Source of the DNA: Alphaproteobacteria bacterium UBA2784
GTDB taxonomy: Bacteria; Pseudomonadota; Alphaproteobacteria; Micropepsales; Micropepsaceae
Direction: 5' to 3'
DNA length: 20,469 bases
Assembly (NCBI GenBank): GCA_002352285.1
Contig: DEIC01000096.1
Coordinates: forward strand, 9,618 to 30,086
Shown: in pieces, positions 1-7,459 of the stretch
Layout: each line of letters begins with the position of its first letter
Position numbering within the stretch: position 1 is the first letter of the stretch
The notes under the pieces: generated by a model
What the model was told of the DNA's origin: nothing
The model's input: only the letters and a program-made list of their open reading frames with translations
Databases searched by the model: none
Position numbers and translations under genes: made by a program

Positions 1-1
1 C

Positions 2-1990
2 TCAGGCTGCACCCGCAGGCACGGCGGCGATGGGATCATCGGCGCCGAACGCCTCTGCCAGCTTTTCACGGGCCTCGGCGGCCTCACGCTGGCGGTTCCA
101 CATCGCGGCATAGGTGCCTGCCCTGGCCAGCAGGGCCGTATGCGTGCCACGCTCCACGATCTCGCCATCGACCAGCACGATGATCTCGTCGGCATCCACG
201 ACGGTTGAGAGGCGGTGCGCGATCACCAGCGCCGTGCGGTTGCGTGCTACGGCCTTAAGGGCCGACTGGATTTCACGTTCGGTATGGGTGTCGAGCGCGC
301 TTGTTGCCTCGTCGAGAATGAGGATCGGCGGGTTTTTGAGGATCGTGCGGGCGATTGCCACGCGCTGTTTCTCGCCACCCGAGAGCTTGAGCCCGCGTTC
401 GCCGACCATGGTGTTGAAGCCCTGCGGCGCCTTGGCGATGAAGGGTTCAATCTGGGCAAGGCGGGCTGCGGCCTCTACTTCCTCATCGCTGGCGTCGAGA
501 CGGCCATAGCGGATGTTGTAGCGCAGCGTGTCATTGAAGAGCACCGTGTCCTGCGGCACGATGCCGATGGCTGCGCGCAACGATTTCTGTGTCACATCGC
601 GCACGTCCTGCCCGTCAATCGTTACCGCGCCAGACGAAATGTCGTAGAAGCGGTAGAGGATGCGCGACAATGTTGACTTGCCTGCACCTGACGGGCCGAC
701 CACAGCCACCGTTTTGCCTGCGGGCACGCTGAAGGAAATGCCCTTCAGGATTTCGCGGTCGGGCTCATAGGAAAAGCGCACATTCTCAAAGCGGATTTCG
801 CCGCCCTTGACGACAAGCGGCTGGGCGCCGGGCCTGTCTTCAATCTCGGGATCGAGGCGCAAATGATCGAACATTTTTTCCATGTCGATCAGGGCCTGCG
901 TGATTTCGCGATAGACGGTGCCCAGAAGGTTCAGCGGTACATAAAGCTGCACCAGAAACGCATTGACCATCACAAGCTCGCCGACCGTCATGCGACCCTC
1001 GGCAACGCCGATGGCGGCAAGAACCATCACGCCGACCAGACCCAGCGCGATGATCGCCGCCTGTCCGGTATTGAGGATGGACAATGACGTCTGCGTTTTC
1101 TCGGAGGCGCGGGCAAAGATGTTCATCGCCTTGTCAAAACGGCCGGCCTCGTGCTCCTCTGCGTTGAAGTATTTGACGGTCTCGAAATTCAGCAGGCTGT
1201 CCACCGCCTTGGTATTGGCCTCGGTGTCGCTGTCATTCATCTCGCGGCGGTATTTGACGCGCCAGTTGGTGATGATGAGCGTGAACCATGCATAGGCTGC
1301 CACCGTTGCCAGCGTCACCACGGCAAACCAGACATCAAACTTCCACAGCATGATGCCGCAGACGAGCAGCAGCTCCAGAATGGTGGGCGCGATTGAAAAA
1401 ATGGTCCACGAGAGCAGCGAGTCGATGCCCTTGGTGCCGCGGTCGATCACGCGCTGCAGGCCGCCCGTGCGCCGCTCCAGATGAAAGCGCAGCGACAGGC
1501 GATGGATGTGGCGGAAGGTGCGGCCGGCAATCTGGCGCACGGCATTGAAGGCAACTTTGGCAAAGATCGCATCACGCAGCTGGGCAAAGGCCTGCATCAT
1601 GATGCGGGCCACGCCATAGGCGATGATGAGGCTGATGGCGATGGCAGCCGCCTGCAGGCCGGAACCGGGCGTCAGCGCATCCACGGCATCGCCATAAAGG
1701 AACGGCACCGCAACCGTCGTGATCTTGGCGATCAGAAGGGCCGCCAGCGCAAAGATCACCCGCGCGCGCAGATCGGCGCGGTCCTTCGGCCAGAGATAGG
1801 GCATGAAGGTCTTGAGTGTGCCTTTGAAGTCGTAGGATTGCTCGACATCAAGGCGGCGGCGGATGGCAGCTGAAGCGGACGAGGCAGCGCCGCCGGGAAC
1901 GCCCTTTGGCGGCACGGGCGGCTTGGGTGACTGGTTCATGGGGTCTTGCCGGATAGGATGATTTTCAAGGCTTAAGCTGCCCCCACGCAT
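2..1990 (-). CDS. atm1: Atm1-type ABC exporter (fused membrane and ATPase domains)
   Basis: This is a half-transporter that should act as an inner-membrane homodimer. Relatives export glutathione-linked or persulfide/metal-glutathione compounds and support Fe-S homeostasis and metal tolerance. Residues about 60-375 form the six-helix membrane domain. It carries the Atm1/ABCB7-type signature NFETVKYFNAE, which separates this group from lipid A and drug exporters. The C-terminal ATPase domain has Walker A GPSGAGKS (432-439), signature LSGGE (536-540), Walker B ILILDE (D560, E561) and the switch His592. The gene is complete, with its TGA at the window edge. The start is uncertain: ATG at 1990 or a second ATG at 1939 (18 codons in). 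Neither has a clear ribosome binding site, and the proline-rich N-terminus is probably cytosolic. It lies downstream of the two cytochrome genes and the Ig-like gene on the same strand, after a gap of about 60 bases. The family call is firm; the substrate is inferred. Confidence 0.93.
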   Translation of the reverse strand: MRGGSLSLENHPIRQDPMNQSPKPPVPPKGVPGGAASSASAAIRRRLDVEQSYDFKGTLKTFMPYLWPKDRADLRARVIFALAALLIAKITTVAVPFLYGDAVDALTPGSGLQAAAIAISLIIAYGVARIMMQAFAQLRDAIFAKVAFNAVRQIAGRTFRHIHRLSLRFHLERRTGGLQRVIDRGTKGIDSLLSWTIFSIAPTILELLLVCGIMLWKFDVWFAVVTLATVAAYAWFTLIITNWRVKYRREMNDSDTEANTKAVDSLLNFETVKYFNAEEHEAGRFDKAMNIFARASEKTQTSLSILNTGQAAIIALGLVGVMVLAAIGVAEGRMTVGELVMVNAFLVQLYVPLNLLGTVYREITQALIDMEKMFDHLRLDPEIEDRPGAQPLVVKGGEIRFENVRFSYEPDREILKGISFSVPAGKTVAVVGPSGAGKSTLSRILYRFYDISSGAVTIDGQDVRDVTQKSLRAAIGIVPQDTVLFNDTLRYNIRYGRLDASDEEVEAAARLAQIEPFIAKAPQGFNTMVGERGLKLSGGEKQRVAIARTILKNPPILILDEATSALDTHTEREIQSALKAVARNRTALVIAHRLSTVVDADEIIVLVDGEIVERGTHTALLARAGTYAAMWNRQREAAEAREKLAEAFGADDPIAAVPAGAA

Positions 1991-2035
1991 CTGGAAAGCC
2001 CAAAGATGAAGGCATCAATGACCCGGATAGCAGCA

Positions 2036-2050
2036 GGGGCACTCTGCCCC
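2036..2050. other. Short perfect hairpin between Ig-like gene and atm1
   Basis: A 6-bp perfect stem (GGGGCA / TGCCCC) with a 3-base loop sits directly after the TGA of the upstream minus-strand gene. No T-run follows on either strand. It is therefore at best a weak transcription pause or an mRNA-stabilising 3' structure, not a convincing intrinsic terminator. Confidence 0.35.
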
Positions 2051-2053
2051 CTC

Positions 2054-2977
2054 TCAGAGAACGGGATCAGCGCCCGGCGCGGTGCCCACCTGACCCGGCC
2101 GGATTTCGGCAGGATCACGCGTCTGGCCCTCGCGGGCAAAGAAGGTGCTTTCGCGCAAGCCCATGCCGGGCTCGTGCCGCAGGAGGCGGATGGTGCCCCC
2201 TGTCTCTTCCGCCATCAGGCGCGTGCCGCTGCCCATGCGCCGGGGCGTACTGCGCTCAAAGCTGACTTCGGCGCGGGCCGTGACTTCCCCTTTGTCACCC
2301 ACGACATCGGCACGCAGGGCATAGCGGCCAAACGGTGACATATCGATCAGGCGGAGATGAAACGTGCCATCTGCGCGGGCCAGCGCCTCGCCGACCATGC
2401 GATTGCCGAGGTAAAGACGCACGCGGGCGGCGGGCGGCGCGCGCCCGGCAATGCGCAAAGCGGGCGTTTCGTCCCAATCAGCCGCCTCGATTGTAACTGA
2501 ATCTGCTGCTTGACCCGTCAGGCGCTGGAGGCGGCCGGGGCCTGCGGCGAGAAGCTCTCCACCGGGCAGCAGAAACACGGCATCGCTGGAGCGCACCAGA
2601 CGGCCATCCGCCGCCATCGCGGTGACAAAATACTCGGCCCCCTCGCCCTCCGGACTGACTGGCGCACGCAAGGCAAAGGCGCCGTCTTCATCAACCGATA
2701 TTGCGCTGACCGGCTTGGCGTTCTGCCAGAGCGTCACCATGCCCGAGGCGCCGCTGCCGGAGAGGATTATTTTCCCATCGGCGTCGCGGACAGCAGTAAG
2801 GGCAAGCGCCTGTGTCCATGCAATCTGTGAGGGATCGATCAGGGCAAGTGCCGGATCGGGCGCTTCACCCTCAGTCACGACCCGGCAATCGGGACAGGAG
2901 GGCGAAAGGGTCAGCCAGGCGCCAATCGCCACCGCAGCGACCAGCGCCAGCATCCCGAAGAGACGCGTGCGGTTCAT
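2054..2977 (-). CDS. Membrane-anchored protein with two Ig-like repeats, function unknown
   Basis: The 307-residue protein begins with a short basic end and one hydrophobic segment (about residues 7-26), so it is probably anchored in the inner membrane and faces the periplasm. A CPDC pair follows directly after it. The rest looks like two beta-rich Ig-like modules, about residues 58-125 and 165-245; the second has the pattern 'RIAGRAPPAARVRLYLGN...ADGTF'. I recall this arrangement from the N-terminal part of alphaproteobacterial LysM-domain cell-envelope proteins, but no C-terminal LysM domain is visible here. The last 60 residues are polar and probably disordered. Its ATG lies 2 bases after the stop of the di-haem cytochrome gene, so the two are likely translationally coupled. 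Partnership with the cytochromes or Atm1 is only suggested by position. I do not recognise a specific function. Confidence 0.8.
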   Translation of the reverse strand: MNRTRLFGMLALVAAVAIGAWLTLSPSCPDCRVVTEGEAPDPALALIDPSQIAWTQALALTAVRDADGKIILSGSGASGMVTLWQNAKPVSAISVDEDGAFALRAPVSPEGEGAEYFVTAMAADGRLVRSSDAVFLLPGGELLAAGPGRLQRLTGQAADSVTIEAADWDETPALRIAGRAPPAARVRLYLGNRMVGEALARADGTFHLRLIDMSPFGRYALRADVVGDKGEVTARAEVSFERSTPRRMGSGTRLMAEETGGTIRLLRHEPGMGLRESTFFAREGQTRDPAEIRPGQVGTAPGADPVL

Positions 2978-2979
2978 GC

Positions 2980-3873
2980 TCAGGGCTTTCCGGCTTGGGG
3001 CGCAAGCGCGCGCAGATAGTCGGCCATGGCGGCGCGATCCTCATCGGTGAGTTTGCTGGTGCCATGTGCGATCACTTCCGCCATTTCGCCACCGGCAACG
3101 TCGAAATCCGGCGTCGTGCCATCCTTGAGGAAGGTGACAAGTTCGTCCCGGCTCCAGCTGCCGATGCCGTCTGCGTGCGGGGTGATGTTGGGTGCGGCCG
3201 ATTCACCCAAACGCGCGCCGCCAAAGGCCCGCGCATCATCCGGTCCGCCCAGAAAATTGCGCGGTGTGTGGCATTCACCGCAATGGCCCAGCACTTCCAC
3301 CAGATAGGCGCCGCGGCTCATGGCGTGCATTTCCGTTTCAGCCACCGGGCCATCGAAAAAGAAAAGCCGCCAGCCGGAAATCAGCGGGCGCCACATCAAG
3401 AGAAGGTCAATGTTGTGCGTGCGGTTTTCGCGGCGCACAGGCGGCTGGGTCATCAGATACGCCTTGATGGCGAGCGCATCCTCGATCGTCATGCCCGCGT
3501 AGGAGGCAAAGGGAAGCGACGGGTAGAGGTTTTCACCCTCGCGGCCGATGCCGTGCAGCAGAGCCTCGACAAATTCCTGATCGCTCCAGTCGCCAATGCC
3601 CGTCTGGCGGTCTGGCGTGATGTTAGGTGCATAGAAAGTACCGAAAGGGCTTTCGATGGCGCGGCCGCCTGCAAAGGGCTCGCCGCCATTCTTTTTATCC
3701 CAGTGACATGAGAGGCATCCGGCGGCAGCGGTGAGATAGGCGCCGCGCGCCTCCATCCCCTCGTCAGAGGATGCGAGGTTTTCAGGAATGACAATCGCAC
3801 CCTGCCGCGGCCAGAGCAGGAAGGAAAATCCTGCAATGGCCAATGCGGCAGCGATGGCGATCAGGCGGCGCAT
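2980..3873 (-). CDS. Membrane-anchored di-haem cytochrome c
   Basis: The 297-residue protein has an N-terminal hydrophobic anchor or signal (residues 4-21) and two class I c-type haem sites, CLSCH (53-57) and CGECH (198-202). Each is followed by an APNITP segment, a hallmark of the cytochrome subunits of membrane dehydrogenases for alcohols, gluconate, sorbitol or aldehydes. Those subunits usually have three haems; this one has two, and the region around residues 117-128 (YPSLPFASYAGM) may supply a Met ligand. It should pass electrons in the periplasm. No catalytic dehydrogenase subunit lies beside it, so its donor is unknown. It sits 9 bases downstream of the cytochrome c' gene and 2 bases upstream of the Ig-like gene. 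The Shine-Dalgarno is weak, consistent with coupling. The di-haem nature is certain; the partner enzyme is not. Confidence 0.93.
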   Translation of the reverse strand: MRRLIAIAAALAIAGFSFLLWPRQGAIVIPENLASSDEGMEARGAYLTAAAGCLSCHWDKKNGGEPFAGGRAIESPFGTFYAPNITPDRQTGIGDWSDQEFVEALLHGIGREGENLYPSLPFASYAGMTIEDALAIKAYLMTQPPVRRENRTHNIDLLLMWRPLISGWRLFFFDGPVAETEMHAMSRGAYLVEVLGHCGECHTPRNFLGGPDDARAFGGARLGESAAPNITPHADGIGSWSRDELVTFLKDGTTPDFDVAGGEMAEVIAHGTSKLTDEDRAAMADYLRALAPQAGKP

Positions 3874-3882
3874 CGTGCGCGC

Positions 3883-4407
3883 TTACTGGATTTCAGGGCC
3901 GCGGAAGGTTTCGTGGCAGCCCTGGCAGGCCGTGATGATGCCCTGAACGCTGGCCTTGATTGCTTCGGCGTCGCCCGTGGCGATGGCGGCGGCGGAGGCG
4001 GCGGCAGCGTTTTCGAGGTCATTCGTATCCTGGACGAAGTCTTCCCACTTTTCCCAGATCACGGGGAGCGCACGGCTTTTCGTCACGCCCTCGGCGCCGA
4101 TGCCCGAGTTTTCGGGGAACATCGCCGGGATCGTTCCCGCAGCCGCGCGCAGCGCCTCTGCTGCAGTTGCAAGATCGCCCAAGGATGCGGCATTGCCATC
4201 CCAGCGCTTGATGGCGCCCATCATGCCGCCAATGCGCTTCATCTCGCCGATGCGCCAGTCAACCAGCGCCTGGCCGGAAAGTGTTGCAGGGTCAACCGGC
4301 GGCGCCGTCTCCTCCCCATTCGAGGGCGAGATGGTGAGGCCAAGCATCGCAAGGGCAATGCCGATGGCAGCACCCAGAATGAGATTGCGTCCGCGTTCGC
4401 GTGTCAT
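3883..4407 (-). CDS. Class II cytochrome c (cytochrome c')
   Basis: The mature protein has the layout of a four-helix cytochrome c' with its single haem site at the extreme C-terminus (ACQGCHETFRGP). The first helix carries the conserved Arg and Met (DWRIGEMKRIGGMM). A signal or anchor segment covers about residues 8-25, so export to the periplasm is expected. Members of the family bind NO or CO at five-coordinate haem or act as electron carriers. I chose ATG 4407 (174 residues) because the protein then begins as a normal signal peptide after a GGAAAG ribosome site 4 bases upstream. An in-frame ATG at 4461 also has a GGAAG but adds 18 residues unlike a signal sequence. This is the first gene of the minus-strand cytochrome cluster, and the divergent LOG gene starts 115 bases away. 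Confidence 0.93.
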   Translation of the reverse strand: MTRERGRNLILGAAIGIALAMLGLTISPSNGEETAPPVDPATLSGQALVDWRIGEMKRIGGMMGAIKRWDGNAASLGDLATAAEALRAAAGTIPAMFPENSGIGAEGVTKSRALPVIWEKWEDFVQDTNDLENAAAASAAAIATGDAEAIKASVQGIITACQGCHETFRGPEIQ

Positions 4408-4522
4408 GATGCTTTCCGTATGAACTGGCCCCGATGGCGGGCCGGGTTGATGACTTAGCATGGTGCTTCCGGCATGCGTATATTCCGCAAGTCAGCGATT
4501 CACGGCAAGGTGATCTTCGGGC
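4408..4522. promoter_or_regulatory. Divergent spacer, presumed promoters for cytochrome c' and LOG genes
   Basis: The two genes start outward from this spacer, so both promoters should lie here or run into the neighbouring gene. The only AT-rich core-like word is TATATT at 4479-4484 (plus strand), about 40 bases before the LOG start codon, without a good -35 partner at 16-18 bases. I could not assign a promoter for the minus-strand gene. Confidence 0.3.
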
Positions 4523-5092
4523 ATGGCAGTCAATTCTGTGTGCGTTTTCTGCGGTTCATCTGCCGGGGATGACCCGGCATTTGCCGAGGATGCCGGCCTG
4601 ATGGGCCGCCTGATTGGTGAACGCAAGCTCGCGTTCATCTTCGGCGGCGGCACGATCGGGTTGATGGGCGTTGCCTCACGCGCAGCGATGGCGGCGGGAT
4701 CGCACGTGACCGGCATCATTCCCGAATTCCTGCGCCACGTGGAAGCGCCCCGGCTTGAAGTCTCGGAAATGATCGTGGTCGAGACCATGCATCAGCGCAA
4801 ACAGAAAATGGTTGATCTGGCCGACGCGTTCCTGATCCTGCCGGGCGGCATTGGCACGCTGGACGAGTTCGCAGAAGTCACCAGCTGGGCCATCCTTGAA
4901 CGCCACGACAAGCCCGTGATCCTCCTCAACACGCTGGGCTATTTTGACAGCCTCATCGCCTTCATGGAGACAATGCGGGCGCGGCGTTTTGCGGGGCCAG
5001 CGCTCAAATCATCGTTTGCCATCGTGCACACGCCGGGCGAGGCCATGGCGCGGCTTGTCAGTCCGGATTGGCGACGGCCCGCCTCGCCCTGA
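4523..5092 (+). CDS. LOG-family nucleoside monophosphate phosphoribohydrolase
   Basis: The enzyme is expected to release the base and ribose 5-phosphate from purine ribotides. Plant and some bacterial LOG proteins act on cytokinin ribotides, while other bacterial members act mainly on AMP. The 189-residue protein is a single Rossmann-like domain. It carries FGGGTIGLMG (40-49), the MHQRK segment (89-93) and the diagnostic PGGIGTLDE (107-115), which supplies the catalytic Arg/Glu pair. It resembles the short dimeric type of about 190 residues rather than the longer lysine decarboxylase-like type. An AAGG lies 12 bases before the ATG, so the ribosome site is weak. Its 3' end overlaps the convergent rarD gene by 35 bases. 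The real substrate cannot be told from sequence. Confidence 0.93.
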   Translation: MAVNSVCVFCGSSAGDDPAFAEDAGLMGRLIGERKLAFIFGGGTIGLMGVASRAAMAAGSHVTGIIPEFLRHVEAPRLEVSEMIVVETMHQRKQKMVDLADAFLILPGGIGTLDEFAEVTSWAILERHDKPVILLNTLGYFDSLIAFMETMRARRFAGPALKSSFAIVHTPGEAMARLVSPDWRRPASP

Positions 5093-5987
5093 AACGCCGC
5101 TCGTTCGCCACCGCCTCCCACGAGACAAGCGCGAGCGCCGCCCAGATCAGCGCAAAGGTTGCCGCGCGCACCGGGCCAAAGGGTTCGTGCCAGACATAGA
5201 CCGCCAGAAGAAACGAAATGGTGGGGGCGATATATTGCAGGAAGCCCATGGTGGAGAGGCGGACCATGCGTGCGCCCAGCGAGAAAAGAAGAAGCGGGAC
5301 GGCAGTCACCGGGCCTGCCCCGATCAGCAGGAGGTCAATCGCCATGTCCTGCGCGCCAAAGGCCATCGTCCCGTTCTGTGCAACCCACATGAGCCACGCG
5401 ACAGCCAAAGGCGCCAGCACAAGCGTCTCGATGAAGAGACCCTCCAGTGCCTCCACTGGCGCCACCTTGCGCAGATAGCCATAGGCGCCAAAGCTGAAGG
5501 CCAGCGTCAGTGACACCCATGGCAACTCGCCCAGCATGATGATCTGGATGGCCACAGCTGTGGCCGCCAGCGCAAAGGCAATTTTACGAAGGCGCGACAG
5601 TCGCTCGCCCAGCAAGAGCGCGCCCAGAAGAATGCTCACCAGCGGGTTGATGTAATAGCCAAGGCTCGTCTCGAGCACGCGACCTTCCACCACCGCCCAG
5701 ATGAAGAGATACCAGTTGCCGCCGATCAGGAACGCGGTCAGCACCATCAGGCCCACAATCTTCGGCTTGCGCAGGAGATGCAGGACATGGCGCGCGCGGC
5801 CCATGATGCCGATAACGATAATGAGCAGACCAAGGCACCAGACAATGCGGTGCGCCAGCACCTCGCTGGACGGCACGCTGCCCAGAAGCTTCCAGTAAAT
5901 CGTGACAAGGCCCCACGCCACATAGGCCAGCGCTGCGTAGAGCACGCCGCGCGGGTCATCAAGGCGCATGGAACCAGTTGGAGACAT
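5058..5987 (-). CDS. rarD: RarD-type EamA-family permease
   Basis: This is a polytopic inner-membrane protein of the drug/metabolite transporter superfamily with about ten hydrophobic helices in two EamA halves. RarD landmarks are present: AHRIVW near helix 2, NWYLFIWAV, ETSLGYYINPL, and, in the second half, GPVTAVPLLLFSLGARMVRLSTMGFLQYIAPT. RarD was named for chloramphenicol sensitivity in E. coli, but its substrate is not settled. The 309-residue reading starts at ATG 5987 with GAAGG five bases upstream. That site lies over the end of the preceding gene, whose TGA is 8 bases away, so translation is probably coupled to the PLP enzyme gene. A TTG at 5990 and an ATG at 5969 are less likely starts. 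The 3' end overlaps the LOG gene on the other strand. Confidence 0.92.
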   Translation of the reverse strand: MSPTGSMRLDDPRGVLYAALAYVAWGLVTIYWKLLGSVPSSEVLAHRIVWCLGLLIIVIGIMGRARHVLHLLRKPKIVGLMVLTAFLIGGNWYLFIWAVVEGRVLETSLGYYINPLVSILLGALLLGERLSRLRKIAFALAATAVAIQIIMLGELPWVSLTLAFSFGAYGYLRKVAPVEALEGLFIETLVLAPLAVAWLMWVAQNGTMAFGAQDMAIDLLLIGAGPVTAVPLLLFSLGARMVRLSTMGFLQYIAPTISFLLAVYVWHEPFGPVRAATFALIWAALALVSWEAVANERRFRARRAVANPD

Positions 5988-5995
5988 CAACGCCT

Positions 5996-7438
5996 TCAGC
6001 CGCGGCGCGGCACATACATGTTGTTGAAGAATTCGGTCAGCGCCATTTCAGACAGCTTGGGCGGCAGGGCATCGAGCGCGAGATTAAGATCGGCCATGCG
6101 CTCCGGCAGCTTGCCGCCAATGCCCGCCATGGTGGCAAGACGCAGCAGGGTGGCGGGCGTCATGTCATCGGGGCCGAGTTTGGCCACTTCGGCCTTCAAC
6201 CCCTCAATCACGTTGGAGCGCGGGATGAGGCGCGCCCGCGCCACAGCTGATTTCAGATCGCGCAGGAAGTCGTCCACCTGTTCCAGATTCGACTGGCCGA
6301 TGGAGAGATGCACGTTGTCGCGCGAGCCCATGTAGCCCAATTGCGCCTGCAGCAGCCAGCCATCCTTCTTCATCTCGTCGATCACGTGGAAAACCGGAAA
6401 CTCGTCCGACGTAAACGCCACCAGATTGGTGTCGGGTTCGGCGAGGAGCTTGAGGCCCGGCGTTGCCTTGATGCCAGCGATGATTTTCTTCGTGGCCTCA
6501 TGGATGCGCGTGGCAAAGCGCATATAGCCCTCATCACCAAGATAGTTGATGACAGCCCATGCGGCGGCAAGCGGCCCGCCCGATTTGGTGGAAAGGATTG
6601 TCGGGTTGATGAGCGTATAGCCCGTATATTCCGCGCAGGTAAAAATCTGGAAGCGGCGGATGTCCTTTGAGCGGTGAAGGATGACCGACGCGCCCTTGGG
6701 ACAATAGGCGTATTTGTGGAAGTCCATCGACATCGACGTGACACCCGGCACGCGGAAATCAAACGGCGCAAGTTTTTCGCCCAGCCGTTCAAAATAGGGG
6801 AGCAGGAAGCCGCCGATGCATCCGTCAACGTGGAAGAGTGTGCCGCGGCGCTGGGCGATCTCGCCAATCTCCGGAATGGGATCGAGCACGCCATGGGCAT
6901 AGGAGACGGCAGACGCCACGATCTGGATTGTGTTGGGCGTGATCGCCGCCTCAATCAGTTTCGGATCGGCCTTGAACGTCACCGGATCAACCGGCACCAG
7001 CACCTTTTTCAGGCCCATATAGTGGGCTGCCTTGTGAAAAGCGGCGTGGGCCGTAACCGGCAGAATGATCTCCGGCTCCTTCACCTCCGGTTTGACGGCC
7101 CGGGCAAAGTCGCGTGCAGTTTTCACCGCCAGCATGCAGCTTTCGGTGCCGCCCGAGGTGAAATTGCCCGCCGCACCCTCCGGCGCATTCAGATGCGTGG
7201 CCGCATAGGCGACGAGTTCATTTTCCAGACGCAACAGGCTGGGGAAGGCGGTTGGATCAAGCGCATTCTCGGTCAGGAATTCCATATAGGCGCGCTTGGC
7301 AATGGCCTCCACGTCGCGGCCGGGATCATAGACATAGGCAAAGGTTTTGCCGGTGCGCCAGGGCGCATCGTGAGCCGCCACGGACTTCAGGTGCGAAAAG
7401 ATGGCCGCCTCATCACGCGGTTTCACATTCATCGCCAT
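5996..7438 (-). CDS. Sphingosine-1-phosphate-lyase-like PLP-dependent enzyme
   Basis: This 480-residue fold-type I PLP enzyme belongs to the group II decarboxylase branch. The cofactor loop is FTSGGTES (93-100), His131 should stack on the ring, D205 in HVDGCIGG should bind the pyridine nitrogen, and K242 in DFHKYAYCPKG should form the Schiff base. The run from PFDFRV through GVTS to the HKY..PKG.S segment closely matches eukaryotic S1P lyase, which cleaves phosphorylated sphingoid bases to a fatty aldehyde and phosphoethanolamine. Unlike the eukaryotic enzyme it has no N-terminal membrane helix, so it should be soluble. Databases often call such proteins glutamate decarboxylase or aminotransferase. 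The start at 7438 follows a strong GGGGGAAGG site. It is 21 bases downstream of cimA and directly upstream of rarD. The family is firm; the substrate is unproven. Confidence 0.88.
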   Translation of the reverse strand: MAMNVKPRDEAAIFSHLKSVAAHDAPWRTGKTFAYVYDPGRDVEAIAKRAYMEFLTENALDPTAFPSLLRLENELVAYAATHLNAPEGAAGNFTSGGTESCMLAVKTARDFARAVKPEVKEPEIILPVTAHAAFHKAAHYMGLKKVLVPVDPVTFKADPKLIEAAITPNTIQIVASAVSYAHGVLDPIPEIGEIAQRRGTLFHVDGCIGGFLLPYFERLGEKLAPFDFRVPGVTSMSMDFHKYAYCPKGASVILHRSKDIRRFQIFTCAEYTGYTLINPTILSTKSGGPLAAAWAVINYLGDEGYMRFATRIHEATKKIIAGIKATPGLKLLAEPDTNLVAFTSDEFPVFHVIDEMKKDGWLLQAQLGYMGSRDNVHLSIGQSNLEQVDDFLRDLKSAVARARLIPRSNVIEGLKAEVAKLGPDDMTPATLLRLATMAGIGGKLPERMADLNLALDALPPKLSEMALTEFFNNMYVPRRG

Positions 7439-7459
7439 GTCGCCTTCCCCCTTGCTTCA

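Noticed and set aside
2036..2050. Similar GCACT(C/A)TGCCC words at 2040 and 10580 considered as copies of one repeat
   Set aside because: Only about a dozen bases match and the flanks differ. Both sit just after stop codons of unrelated genes, so chance or simple hairpins explain them.
2812..3711. 299-codon plus-strand frame opposite the cytochrome and Ig-like genes
   Set aside because: The minus strand encodes two CXXCH haem sites in a normal cytochrome frame; the plus-strand product has no motif.
5996..7438. Plain glutamate decarboxylase annotation
   Set aside because: The segment around the Schiff-base lysine matches S1P lyase (PFDFRV, GVTS, HKY.Y.PKG.S) much better than GadB-type enzymes, so a glutamate-specific name is not justified.
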